A stretch of 64,000 nucleotides of DNA, from positions 184,669 through 248,668 of the forward strand of contig NZ_BCQS01000019.1 of assembly GCF_001552195.1 (NCBI RefSeq), in the 5' to 3' direction. The DNA comes from Actinomadura latina NBRC 106108 (GTDB taxonomy: Bacteria; Actinomycetota; Actinomycetes; Streptosporangiales; Streptosporangiaceae). Below are positions 25,129 to 34,225 of this stretch, piece after piece (position 1 is the first letter of the stretch; each line of letters opens with the position of its first letter). The position numbers and the translations under genes were made by a program. A model generated the notes under the pieces. That model made no database searches and was not told where the DNA came from. It worked only from the letters and a program-made list of their open reading frames with translations.

Positions 25129-25294
25129 CTGAAGATCATCTCCTGTGGTCGAGGGACGTGTCCCGTGCGGGCCGCCGCACCTCGGTTGCCAACACCTCTG
25201 CCCCGATGGTCGTTCTATGTCGGAGACACCGCCAAGACCTGCACGGGCGTGGGCGCCGACGTGCCGCCCGTCCGTTACCGGCCTGTCGGCCCGC

Positions 25295-26131
25295 CTAATG
25301 TCCGGCCAGCTCGGCCACGACCGGAGCGAGCACGTCGGCGGAGCCGGCGCCGAAGACGAAGTAGGAGATGCCGAGTTCCTCCCGTCGCCGCCGGATCTCC
25401 TCGGCGGCCGCCGCAGGGTCGTCCGGGAGCACCGCCAGCGAGTCCGCCGCGCGCAGCGCCGCGGCGTCGGTGTCGGGGGGCGCCATGAACGGCGCGACGG
25501 TATCGCCGATCACCGCCACATGCTGCGCGAGTTCGATGTCCCGGGTGGCGAGGGTGCGGAAGTCGCGCACCACCCGGGTGATCTCCGCCCGATCGTCTCC
25601 CGGCATCAACGCGAAGGCGACCGTGTCCGCGAGGCCGGCCGCCAGTTCCCGGGCCTTCGGCCCGCGCACGGCCATCACCACCGGCGTGCGCAGGGCGGCG
25701 CCGTCGAGACCACGCAGCGCCGTCACGGTCTCGCGCACCTGGGCCAGCCGCTCGCCCGGTGGGACGACGGGCAGTCCCAGCTCGCGGAGTTCGTCCTCGA
25801 TACCGGGCCTGCCGGTACCGATGCCCAACTCGAAACGTCCCTCGGTGAGCACCGACAGCGAGTGCGCCTCCCAGGCGGTGCTCCACGGCCGGCGCAATGG
25901 GGAGGCGTACACCCAAGAGCCGACTCGCAGGTCGGTGAGGGCGGCCGCCACGGCCAGCGTGGGGGCAGGAGCCGGCTGCCACCGCGGCACGTCGGGCATC
26001 AGCAGCGTGGAGTACCCGTTGCCGGCGATACGGCGCACTTGGTCTCGCCACGTCGGCAGATCTGTTCTGAGCGGGGCAACGACCCCGAATCGGAAGGGTC
26101 GGGTTCCGCCGCTTGCCGTCGAATCGGTCAT
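25295..26131 (-). CDS. LLM-class F420-dependent oxidoreductase (TIGR03621-like)
   Basis: The 278-residue TIM-barrel oxidoreductase has FRFGVVAPLRTDLPTWRDQVRRIA at the start, VGSWVYASPLRRP, LGIGTGRP near residue 103 and AFALMPGDDRAEI, ending with YFVFGAGSADVLAPVVAELAG. Luciferase-like enzymes of this group use F420 or FMN; the substrate is unknown. The ATG at 26131 is the natural start. A 269-bp internal part of this gene is repeated almost exactly near 55.7 kb. Confidence 0.9.
   Translation of the reverse strand: MTDSTASGGTRPFRFGVVAPLRTDLPTWRDQVRRIAGNGYSTLLMPDVPRWQPAPAPTLAVAAALTDLRVGSWVYASPLRRPWSTAWEAHSLSVLTEGRFELGIGTGRPGIEDELRELGLPVVPPGERLAQVRETVTALRGLDGAALRTPVVMAVRGPKARELAAGLADTVAFALMPGDDRAEITRVVRDFRTLATRDIELAQHVAVIGDTVAPFMAPPDTDAAALRAADSLAVLPDDPAAAAEEIRRRREELGISYFVFGAGSADVLAPVVAELAGH
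25521..25789. repeat. 269-bp segment duplicated at 55653-55921 (copy 1)
   Basis: This internal part of the LLM gene matches 55653-55921 at 266 of 269 positions by eye. The three mismatches lie in the first 50 bp or so; the rest is identical. Both copies have the same orientation. Confidence 0.92.
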
Positions 26132-26440
26132 CGTTCCTGTCCTCGCCAGTAGTCGGGATGGCTTCCGGTCCTGCCGGCGTACGACCGCGCGCCGGTCAGC
26201 ACAGCGCGGTCGACGTCTCACCCCTGCTACGAACGCGACTCCCCCGATCCGACACCGCCTCCCAGAAATTCTGTCGAGGATTTTCGGCAGCCGACTGTCA
26301 GCAACCCGACAACGCGCCAGTTCGCGGCCACCAACCGTGCCCGGCGGCCGGCATCCTGCAGGTCCATGACCACGTTCCGGGCCGCCTGTGTCGCCCAAAC
26401 TGCGGCCAGGTGAGCGGTGGTGCCCTTTCGCTGGATGGGG
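26132..26440. other. Intergenic region, nothing recognised
   Basis: These 309 bp separate the LLM oxidoreductase start from the end of the large minus-strand operon. No gene, strong hairpin or known operator is seen; the LLM promoter must lie here. Confidence 0.5.
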
Positions 26441-28249
26441 CTAAGCCAGGAAGGTGACGCGTTCGGCGGTCTCGATCATCTGCAGGGCGAAGTCGCCCGG
26501 TGTGAAATCGGCCGGATCGGTGTCGAAGGCCGAGGCCATGGCCGACACCAGATCAGCGATGGGCAGCGTCCGCCGCGGACCCAGCGACAGGGGAACCCGG
26601 GACCGGGCCGGGACGGTGCCGTCGCCAGTAGCCCGCAGGCTCTTGCCGTACCCGTCCGTGTCCGGCGCCTCGACCGCGAAGTGCTGCGACTCGGGTCGCT
26701 GGTGGAGATCCAGCCGGGACAGCACGCCATTGAAAAGGCACAGCAGCACGTTCGGGGCGAGCCGGTCACACCGGACGACTTCAAGGGGGGCCTTGGTGTC
26801 CTTCTGGTGGGGGTAGCCGTCGATGAGGAGCCCGGGATATCCGGCGACCACCTCGGAGCGGATCAGTGCGCCGGTGACCGGCGGATGGGAGAGGGGAAGC
26901 GGCGAGGCGGCGTCGAGGACGGCGTCGGCCCGGCTCAGCCGGCCGATGCTGTAGGCGCCGTCGATCAGGTGCCGCATCCACTGCTGGTCCAGCCCGAAGA
27001 AGCGGATGGTCTCCATGGGGAGCAGCCGTTCGTCGGGGACCAGGTAGGCGAAGGGGACTCCTTCCAGCCGGTTCAACGCGGTGAGCCAGGCCAGGACGTT
27101 CTCCGGCAGCGAATCGTCGATCTCGGTGACCGCCAGCGGGTAGTCGGCCCGTTCACGCGCGGCCCGTTTGTGCTTCTGCGCGCGGCGGCGCTTCCATTCG
27201 TAGAGCGCCGTGGCCGAGTCCCCGCTGCGCAGCATGAGCAGGCGGCCGAGCTGCCAGGCCGCGGCATGGCCGACGTCGAACATGCCCGTCCGGGGGTGGA
27301 AGCGCAGCAGGCCGTCGGCACTGCGGGCCGGGCTCACCGGCTCCCCCTCGACGGCGCCCGGCACTAGTGGCCCCCGGTACCACGCGACGCTCCGGCCGCC
27401 GTCCCGCAGCCGGTGCCGCGCGGGCACGAAGCCCTGGCGGAGGAACCCGTCGGCGAGGGGCTCGCCGCTGTCGGGAAGCCGGAAGGTGGCCGCGTCGTGC
27501 GCGAGGGCACGGGTCATGGCGGGCAGCGTCTGCCTCTCGTCCACGCAGGCGAAACGCCAGTTGGCCAGGCTGACGAGGCGGATCTCGTCGTGCGCTCCGT
27601 AGTCGAAGTCCGGGCCGCCGGGGGTGTCGTGGAACCGGTGTTCCAGGGAGACCAGGTGGACGGAGCTGGAACCGCCCGGCGCGGGAAGCCGCCCTGCGGT
27701 GATCACGGCCGCCTCGGAGCCCTCGCCGCCGCGCACATGCGTCAGGTAGCGCAGGTCCGCGTACGAGGGCAGCAGTGTGCGCAGCAGCTTGGCGGGAACG
27801 TCGATGACGGTGACGCTGCCGGTGGACGACTCGTGCCGGTCGAGAACGACCTCGGGGAAGTACGCGGGCCCCTTGGCGATCTCGCCCAGTGGGAGCACCT
27901 GCGTTTTCACCGGGTCGTCGTCGGCGAACAGCAGCAGCGCCAGCCACGGCGACCGCACGGCGGCGTCCTTGAGGGGTTCGCGCTCCCAGGGCAGTGTGGG
28001 ACGGGTGAGCGTGATGTGCGGCAGCACGTTGGAGTGGTCGCCGACGCTGCCGCCCGGCGGGAACATCTCCTGGATCACCGGCGGAGCCAGCAGGAACCGC
28101 TCACCGGCGACCGTGAACCTGGCGGTCTTGGCGAAGGTCTCCAGTGCCGTGCCCCCGCGTCCGACCTCCTGCCGGACGGTGATCTCGTAGTCGCCGGCCT
28201 CCAGCGCCGGCACCAGGTGGTCGGTGAAGGTGATCGTCGTATCAGTCAT
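26441..28249 (-). CDS. Uncharacterised 602-residue protein, last gene of the large operon
   Basis: No known domain is recognised. The protein begins with a beta-rich segment (FTDHLVPALEAGDYEITV near residue 8) and continues with ERFLLAPPVIQEMFPPGG, VLPHITLTRPTLPWERE and LALLLFADDDP. The middle has a basic patch (EWKRRRAQKHKRAARER near residue 356). No signal peptide or membrane helix is seen, so it is probably cytoplasmic or released by a non-classical route. It overlaps the end of the preceding 1439-residue gene by 8 bp, which shows tight coupling. I recall similar proteins beside DUF6603-like giants in other bacteria, but without a described function. Confidence 0.8.
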   Translation of the reverse strand: MTDTTITFTDHLVPALEAGDYEITVRQEVGRGGTALETFAKTARFTVAGERFLLAPPVIQEMFPPGGSVGDHSNVLPHITLTRPTLPWEREPLKDAAVRSPWLALLLFADDDPVKTQVLPLGEIAKGPAYFPEVVLDRHESSTGSVTVIDVPAKLLRTLLPSYADLRYLTHVRGGEGSEAAVITAGRLPAPGGSSSVHLVSLEHRFHDTPGGPDFDYGAHDEIRLVSLANWRFACVDERQTLPAMTRALAHDAATFRLPDSGEPLADGFLRQGFVPARHRLRDGGRSVAWYRGPLVPGAVEGEPVSPARSADGLLRFHPRTGMFDVGHAAAWQLGRLLMLRSGDSATALYEWKRRRAQKHKRAARERADYPLAVTEIDDSLPENVLAWLTALNRLEGVPFAYLVPDERLLPMETIRFFGLDQQWMRHLIDGAYSIGRLSRADAVLDAASPLPLSHPPVTGALIRSEVVAGYPGLLIDGYPHQKDTKAPLEVVRCDRLAPNVLLCLFNGVLSRLDLHQRPESQHFAVEAPDTDGYGKSLRATGDGTVPARSRVPLSLGPRRTLPIADLVSAMASAFDTDPADFTPGDFALQMIETAERVTFLA

Positions 28250-31200
28250 GGGCCACCTGCGGCGTCTCGTGGAAGTCGGCGAGGTCGAATCCGGCCAGGT
28301 CGATCTCCGCGTCGGGAAGGACGGCCGCGACGGCGGCCGCCCTCGCCGCCGCCGTGCCGGGGTCGGCGAGGCTCGCGGTGATCGCGGCCTGGCGGCGGGC
28401 GTCGTCGTCGCCGCTGACGGCGACCGGCGGCGGGGCGTCCAGCCGGATCACCCGGGACTCGCTGTAGGGGGTCGACGCCTGGAGGGCCGCCCGGGACAGC
28501 CAGGGGCTCCGGGCGGGCGACGTGGGCGGCAGTGGACGGATCGTGTAGCCGCCGAGCATGTCGTCGATGAGCTGCGGCCCGGTCGCCGAGGGGACGAGCC
28601 TCTCACCCCAGAGGGCGACGGGCAGGTTCTTCCCCACGGGCGTGTAGCCGAACTGGTCGTCGACCTGCTCGCCGCCCATCGTGATCTCGATGTGCTGCGT
28701 GACGGACGCCTCGCCCCTCCCGATCCCGACGGGGCCCACGCCGAACTCGGTGGTCATCCCGTCGGTCCGCAGCCGCGCCGACTCGGTGCCGCGCGTGCCC
28801 GCCGTGCTCGGCACGACGGAGTCGGTGCGCAGCGCGAGCCCGGCGGCGTCGACGACGCCCAGGTCCGGGTTGTCCGGGTCGTTCGGCGCGGCCTCGCCCT
28901 GCCGGCTGTCGCCCTGGAGCGCGATCGTCACGATCTTGCCGGGTTCGGGCAGCATGGCCGCGCTGAACCGGGACCACTCGACCGCCTTGGGCTCCGGGGC
29001 CTCCCGGGTGTTCTCGGGGAAGGTGACGGTGAGGGAGATGATTCCGAGGTCGATGGCCGCGGTGCCGCCGAAGTCGGGCCCCCACAGGCGGACGTCGGCC
29101 GAGGCGTGCACGCTGATCGGGTTGTTGCCGTCGGAGGTGAAGGAGTACGAGGCGCCCACGTTCACGTGCGCGGCGGCCGTGTAGTGGTAGGGCTGCCAGG
29201 CGATGAGGAAGTCCATCGCGGCGTCGAACCACGCGTGCAGCGAGTCGTCCTTCCAGGTGGCCTTGAGGCTGCCGCCCGCCATCAGCGCGGAGGGCGTCAG
29301 CGCGAAGTAGGCCCCGCCGCTGAGCGACAGCTGCTTGGACACCTGCCAGGAGAAGCCGAGCCGGGGCACGGCCGGGTAGTGCTTCGGCACGACGACGTGC
29401 GGGTGGTACCCGCCCACCGAGACGACGAAGTCGCCGTGGTGCTCGGCGCCGAACCAGGTGGCGAACGCGAACCCGCCGGTGAGGTGGCAGTCGCGGCTGA
29501 GCAGGAACGAGTTCTTGGTCAGCTGGGCCTCGACGATGAGGTAGCCGTCCTCGGGGGCGAAGCTCGCCCGCAGCGCCAGCTGCACTTCGGCGATCGGGGT
29601 GACCCCGCCCGCCTGCGCGTCCGGCGCGGGCAGCACCAGCGTCGACAGGCCGAGGACGTCCACCTCGAACCGGTGCCCGAACTGCACGGCCAGCAGCACG
29701 AACGAGTCGATCATCTGGAACGAGGTGAAGTGCACGCCCACCGCGAGGAAGTAGTCGCCGATCGACGGCGGCAGGTAGTCCGCCAGCCGGGCGAGCTCCG
29801 CGGCCAGGTCGATGTCCCCCTCCCGTTTGCCGACGGCCTCGGCGACCAGGGGGAACTCCGCGATCTTGTCGACCGGCGGCGGGACGAGCCGGCGGTTGTA
29901 CCCGAATCCGGCGGCCAGGCCCCGGACGAAGAAGACCGGGGGCCCGCCGATCGGGTAGTCGAGGATGGCGTAGACGAACAGCGACGGACCCTCGGGAAGC
30001 TGGACGTAGGAGCCGATGGCGCCTAGCCCGAGCGTGGAGGTCTTGATCTGGGCGGTGCCCCCGTACGCCGGGTACTTGTTCCCCTTGTAGGCGATCTCGC
30101 CCTTGAGGAAGGCCCCGCTGATCTGGACCGGTCCGGAGGAGTAGGACAGGCCCAGTCCGTTCAGGTCGAACTTGGGGTCGGGCTTGGCCGAAAGCGCCAG
30201 TTCGACGGCGAGCCCCTGCAGCGCGAGCGTGAGGCCGGCGAGGCTGATCGAGGCGTCCAGCAGGAACGCGAGCCTGCCGTCCCGGTAGGCCAGCCCCAGC
30301 CGCTCGATCTTGATCGGCCCGAACGAGCGCTGCACCTTCAGCCAGGTCACGTCGTCGCCGGTCTGGCTCTGCGGCGCGGTCGCCGGGGGCTGACCGTCGG
30401 TCAGGGCCTTCACCGGGGGCGGTTCCTTCGGTGCGCCGCCCACCGTGACCGCGACCGGCAGGGCCGCCGTCCCCAGCTTGAGGACGGCGTCGACGGCGAA
30501 GCCCTTCGCGATGTCGCGCTCGGGCAGCTTGCCGACCTTGTCGGGGAGCAGCGCGTTGAGCGCCTTGACCTCGTCCGCACCGAGCCGCGCCGAGGACGCG
30601 ATGATCCGCAGCGGGTCCACGCCCGCCGGTGCGGGGCCGGTGAAGTGGTCCCCGACGAGGGGCAGCTTCGCGAAGTCGATCGTGGCGGCGATGCCGACCC
30701 CGAACAGGTAGCCCTTCCCGGCGGCGGCCTGGTCGAGGGCGAAGACGACGTCCCGGACGTCGATGGTGATCCCGCCGGGGATCGGCTCGGCGGCGGTCGG
30801 GGAGAACGCCCGGACCAGGCTCTTGACGTCCGGCATCGGGGCGTCGCCCGGATGGGAGTAGGTCGCCGCGAACCGCTTGGCGGTGGTGTCCTTGCTGAAA
30901 CGCGCGTCGAACCGCAGGTCGAACGTCTTCTCGTCCCCGGCCGGCACGGCGACGTCCAGCCACCCGGTGAAGATCTCGCCGGGGCCTTTCGGCGCGATCG
31001 CCACCCCGAGCCGCACCGCGACCTCGGTGATCGTCATGTCCCCCTCGGCGGTGAACACGAACGCCCCGGACCCGGTCCGGTAGGAGACCGACAGGTCGCT
31101 CAGGGCGAGGGTCCGCAGCGGTTCGGGCACGTCCTTCAGACCGAACTCGTCCTCCAGCTTGGCGAGCAGGTCGCCGATCTGGAGCCGCGATCCGGGCACG

Positions 31201-32561
31201 GTGCGCCCCTCGAACGTCCACCCGTCCTGCGCGCCCTCGTACGCCGCCAGGACCAGCAGCCGGATCGACGTACCGATATCGATCTCCCCGTGCAGGGTGC
31301 CGGTGAAGCCGGCGCCGCCGCTGGAGTAGGTGACGGCCAGACCCAGTTCCGCGATGTCGACCGGTCCGGCCTTCCAGACGTCGTCCAAGGCGAGCTGGAG
31401 CTGGTAGACCCCGTTCCCGGGGGACGCGGAGAACCCGGCCTGGGTGACCTTCAGCGTGTCCGGGAGGCGGCCGGCGGGCAGTCCGAACCCGGTCAGCACG
31501 TCGGCCAGCGGCACCGGCTTCCCCTCGTCCAGGGAGCCGGTCAGCTCGATCTCGGGGACGCGCAGCGCGACCTGGAGCCGGAGCGCGCCCAGCGTGAGCA
31601 GGCTGGTGATCCGCAGATAGTCCAGGGCCGGGGTCCGCCAGTCGAAGCCGACCTCGACCGCCTTGATCGCGGCGTCGAACGCCGAGGTGTCGAACCCCAC
31701 CTTTCCGAACGCCGATGCGGTGTCCGAGCCCGGCTTCTCCCCCGAGCCCAGGGCCCAGCGCGCGAGGTCGGCCAGACCGGGGAACGCCTCGGCCGCGGTC
31801 GGCTTCACGAACGCGTACCAGTGCTGCCCCGACTGCATGCCGATCCCGATGTCCATCGGCACGCCGCCGATGTCCGTATGGCCGACGAGCAGCACCGTGA
31901 GGGAATTGGTGGTGGCGCTCGCGCGCACGTCGACACCATCGAGCGCCGGGACGCCGGGCAGGAACGTCCACCCCGCCAGCGGCAGCGGGACGGTGAAGGT
32001 CCACTCGGCCTCGGCCCCGGTCCCCGGGTAGAAGACGAGTTCGAAGCCTGCGGCCGGCACCGTCGTGTCCTCGGTCAGCGCGCCCAGGCCCGGCGGGACC
32101 GGGAGAGCCGTGGAACCGCCGGGTTCGCCGAGCGTCAGCAGGCCGAACGGTGAGACCCGGGGAACGTCGCCGGTAAGGGTGAGCCGCCATCCGCCGGGAT
32201 ACGGCTCCCGGCTGGAGGCGACCTTCACGGGAGCCTGGACGGAACCGGTGAGGGGCATCGTTCCGCTCACCCAGGCGGTCGCCGCCGGCTCGGCGCCGTC
32301 CGTGAGGACCACCTCCGCGTGATCGAGAGCGATCTCGACACCGTCGAGGCCCTGGACCGGCCATCTGTCGGCTGAGGCGCCGGAGAGCGTGAGCGTCTGG
32401 CCGACGGGAGTGGCGATGGGGTCGGAGAGCGTGAGACGGCGGTTGGGCATCGTGGCCAGAAGACCGCGCAGGACGCCGGGGAAGTGCGGGTCGTCGGCGC
32501 TCAGCGAAGCAGGCTTCCCCAGGCCGGTGGAGACGTAGGTCGCAAGCTCTTGCAGGTCCAT
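28242..32561 (-). CDS. Giant DUF6603-like protein, function unknown
   Basis: The product has 1439 residues and is rich in beta strands. The second half resembles the DUF6603 family from memory: KIERLGLAYRDGRLAFLLDA, LNGLGLSYSSGPVQISGAFLKGE, GPSLFVYAILDYPIGGPPVF and FVRGLAAGFGYNRRLVPP near residues 845-905. The first half consists of repeated strand-turn modules with many Gly/Asp turns. No signal peptide or membrane helix was found. Weak repetition and size suggest a structural or shell-like protein rather than an enzyme. It lies 7 bp after the metallo-beta-lactamase-fold gene in a seven-gene operon. Confidence 0.82.
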   Translation of the reverse strand: MDLQELATYVSTGLGKPASLSADDPHFPGVLRGLLATMPNRRLTLSDPIATPVGQTLTLSGASADRWPVQGLDGVEIALDHAEVVLTDGAEPAATAWVSGTMPLTGSVQAPVKVASSREPYPGGWRLTLTGDVPRVSPFGLLTLGEPGGSTALPVPPGLGALTEDTTVPAAGFELVFYPGTGAEAEWTFTVPLPLAGWTFLPGVPALDGVDVRASATTNSLTVLLVGHTDIGGVPMDIGIGMQSGQHWYAFVKPTAAEAFPGLADLARWALGSGEKPGSDTASAFGKVGFDTSAFDAAIKAVEVGFDWRTPALDYLRITSLLTLGALRLQVALRVPEIELTGSLDEGKPVPLADVLTGFGLPAGRLPDTLKVTQAGFSASPGNGVYQLQLALDDVWKAGPVDIAELGLAVTYSSGGAGFTGTLHGEIDIGTSIRLLVLAAYEGAQDGWTFEGRTVPGSRLQIGDLLAKLEDEFGLKDVPEPLRTLALSDLSVSYRTGSGAFVFTAEGDMTITEVAVRLGVAIAPKGPGEIFTGWLDVAVPAGDEKTFDLRFDARFSKDTTAKRFAATYSHPGDAPMPDVKSLVRAFSPTAAEPIPGGITIDVRDVVFALDQAAAGKGYLFGVGIAATIDFAKLPLVGDHFTGPAPAGVDPLRIIASSARLGADEVKALNALLPDKVGKLPERDIAKGFAVDAVLKLGTAALPVAVTVGGAPKEPPPVKALTDGQPPATAPQSQTGDDVTWLKVQRSFGPIKIERLGLAYRDGRLAFLLDASISLAGLTLALQGLAVELALSAKPDPKFDLNGLGLSYSSGPVQISGAFLKGEIAYKGNKYPAYGGTAQIKTSTLGLGAIGSYVQLPEGPSLFVYAILDYPIGGPPVFFVRGLAAGFGYNRRLVPPPVDKIAEFPLVAEAVGKREGDIDLAAELARLADYLPPSIGDYFLAVGVHFTSFQMIDSFVLLAVQFGHRFEVDVLGLSTLVLPAPDAQAGGVTPIAEVQLALRASFAPEDGYLIVEAQLTKNSFLLSRDCHLTGGFAFATWFGAEHHGDFVVSVGGYHPHVVVPKHYPAVPRLGFSWQVSKQLSLSGGAYFALTPSALMAGGSLKATWKDDSLHAWFDAAMDFLIAWQPYHYTAAAHVNVGASYSFTSDGNNPISVHASADVRLWGPDFGGTAAIDLGIISLTVTFPENTREAPEPKAVEWSRFSAAMLPEPGKIVTIALQGDSRQGEAAPNDPDNPDLGVVDAAGLALRTDSVVPSTAGTRGTESARLRTDGMTTEFGVGPVGIGRGEASVTQHIEITMGGEQVDDQFGYTPVGKNLPVALWGERLVPSATGPQLIDDMLGGYTIRPLPPTSPARSPWLSRAALQASTPYSESRVIRLDAPPPVAVSGDDDARRQAAITASLADPGTAAARAAAVAAVLPDAEIDLAGFDLADFHETPQVAHD

Positions 32562-32568
32562 GAAGCCC

Positions 32569-34212
32569 TCACATCGGCTGCCTGTGCGGATATTCCCCGA
32601 CCACCGGAAGTCCCTTGTCGCCGTGGTACTGGATTAGAATCTTGCCTTGCCGGTTCGAGGCCCCCTCCGTGACGGTCAGTTGAATATTTCCGGCTACTAC
32701 AGGCCTTCTTCCATTGCTGCCCGCCACTCTTGACTTGTCCACCGGATCATTCTTTGCCTGCGGTCCCGGGCTTTGCCGGACATGCTCCCGGTGATATCTG
32801 CAGTTGGTCAGGAAGAACCTGGAGATCGAAGTGCTCTCGTGCAGCCTCGTAATGGTCGACTGCGTGGGCAGTTCGGGTACGGCGACGCCCTGTCCGCAGG
32901 AGATGAAAGCGATGAGCGGCCTGGCCGATTCCAGAAAATCGTCCAGTACGGTCCTGTCGCCACCATGGCCGCTGCACTTGAAGCTGGTGACCTGGTCGGC
33001 GGCGGGGAATTCACCGCCCCCGGGATTCGCGAGACCGTGTGCCCTCACGGCACCGGCGATGAGCGCGGAGGCTCCCGGCGGCAGGTCGCTGGCGCTGTAG
33101 TGCAGGAACCGGTTGAAGCGAACGACAACGCCGATGGCGTCACTGCCCAGGCTCGCGGTGTCGGGGACCGGGACCGGAGGATTGTCGTTGCCCTGCCAGA
33201 CGTTTCCCTTCGCCGCCACCACGAACACGGTCGGCGCACCCACCGGTGCGAGCATGGCCCGCGACCCTGAGTTCCACAGAATCTCTGCGCCCAACGCCGG
33301 CGTCTGCGTGTGCGTGCGCCCGAGACCCGGCACCTGGGCGTAATCCCCATCGACCATCAACTGCCCCGCCGTCGCGTTGGCGACCACGTCCGCGCCGAGC
33401 GTCTCCTGGGGGCCGACCTCTATCAGATGTGTGGAATTGTAGAATCCCTCTGTATTGAATCGCGTTCCCTCGGCGACGTACCGTCCGCGTGGTTCGCCGG
33501 TCGCCTGAAGCCGGGCCAGCAGCGTTTCTATGATCTCCTGGCGGAGGGCCACCCGGGTTGCCGTCCGCACCTGGGCGTCCGGAACAGTGGCGCCCGCGCC
33601 CAGCAGGACAAGGGTCCGAGATGCCAGAAGGCCGATTTCGACGGCGATGGCGCTTGCCGATCTGGCTCCGATCAATGGGCGGTTGATCGGGGACACCTGC
33701 GGCATATGGGCCACCGCATAATCGCGTCCGAAAACGGCACCGGACTGGTCGTCGAAGACGTTCAGGTCGGCCTGTGCGCCATTTGCCATCCGTGTTATCT
33801 GTGCGATCACATCGCCGAGCGCAGGGGTGTCGTAACCGCCGAGGCAGGCGCCGTACGCCCCCACCGCCGCGCGGGCCGCGCGGCTTGTGTTCCCGATGGT
33901 GTTGGCGGCTTCGCGCACGGCGGCTGCGGCGATCTCGTCGGCGAGACGAAACAGGTTGTCGGCCTGAAGCAGTTTGACAATGCCGCTGCGGTGCTCGGTC
34001 TTGTAGTTACTCACCAATATGTGATCGAGCGGTATGTCACCCAGCTGGTTCAGGACGGCTCTGACGAAGGTGTGCACATACTCGGCTCTGTCGATGTCGC
34101 CGCCATCGATCAGCATCGTGCGCGCCTCGGTCGTGGCGGGATTCGACGCGACGATGAGGGCCGCGTCGCCATGCCCCACGTCAAGGGTGAAGATGTGCAG
34201 TTCCCAGGCCAT
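32569..34212 (-). CDS. ComEC-like metallo-beta-lactamase-fold protein with an altered metal site
   Basis: The 547-residue protein starts with the fold's first strands (LHIFTLDVGHGDAALIV, then TMLIDGGD). Where active enzymes have HxHxDH it reads SNYKTEHRSGI, so most metal ligands are lost; a later FKCSGHGGD resembles the ComEC-type HHG segment. Unlike ComEC there are no membrane helices. About 200 residues in the middle are unfamiliar. The gene's base composition is less GC-rich than its neighbours, especially near 32.6-33.6 kb. It is probably a binding or scaffold protein, or an enzyme with a changed mechanism. It sits inside the large operon. Confidence 0.72.
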   Translation of the reverse strand: MAWELHIFTLDVGHGDAALIVASNPATTEARTMLIDGGDIDRAEYVHTFVRAVLNQLGDIPLDHILVSNYKTEHRSGIVKLLQADNLFRLADEIAAAAVREAANTIGNTSRAARAAVGAYGACLGGYDTPALGDVIAQITRMANGAQADLNVFDDQSGAVFGRDYAVAHMPQVSPINRPLIGARSASAIAVEIGLLASRTLVLLGAGATVPDAQVRTATRVALRQEIIETLLARLQATGEPRGRYVAEGTRFNTEGFYNSTHLIEVGPQETLGADVVANATAGQLMVDGDYAQVPGLGRTHTQTPALGAEILWNSGSRAMLAPVGAPTVFVVAAKGNVWQGNDNPPVPVPDTASLGSDAIGVVVRFNRFLHYSASDLPPGASALIAGAVRAHGLANPGGGEFPAADQVTSFKCSGHGGDRTVLDDFLESARPLIAFISCGQGVAVPELPTQSTITRLHESTSISRFFLTNCRYHREHVRQSPGPQAKNDPVDKSRVAGSNGRRPVVAGNIQLTVTEGASNRQGKILIQYHGDKGLPVVGEYPHRQPM

Positions 34213-34225
34213 GTGTTCGGGCTCC

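Noticed and set aside
25153..25164. GGGACGTGTCCC upstream of the YCII gene as another DosR-like box
   Set aside because: The half-sites are right but the centre has two bases instead of four, so it does not fit the dormancy operator; it may be an unrelated dyad.
28603..32364. A 1253-residue open frame antisense-phase to the DUF6603-like gene
   Set aside because: It is an Arg/Gly/Pro-rich shadow of the high-GC gene in another frame, with no ribosome site and no domain wording.
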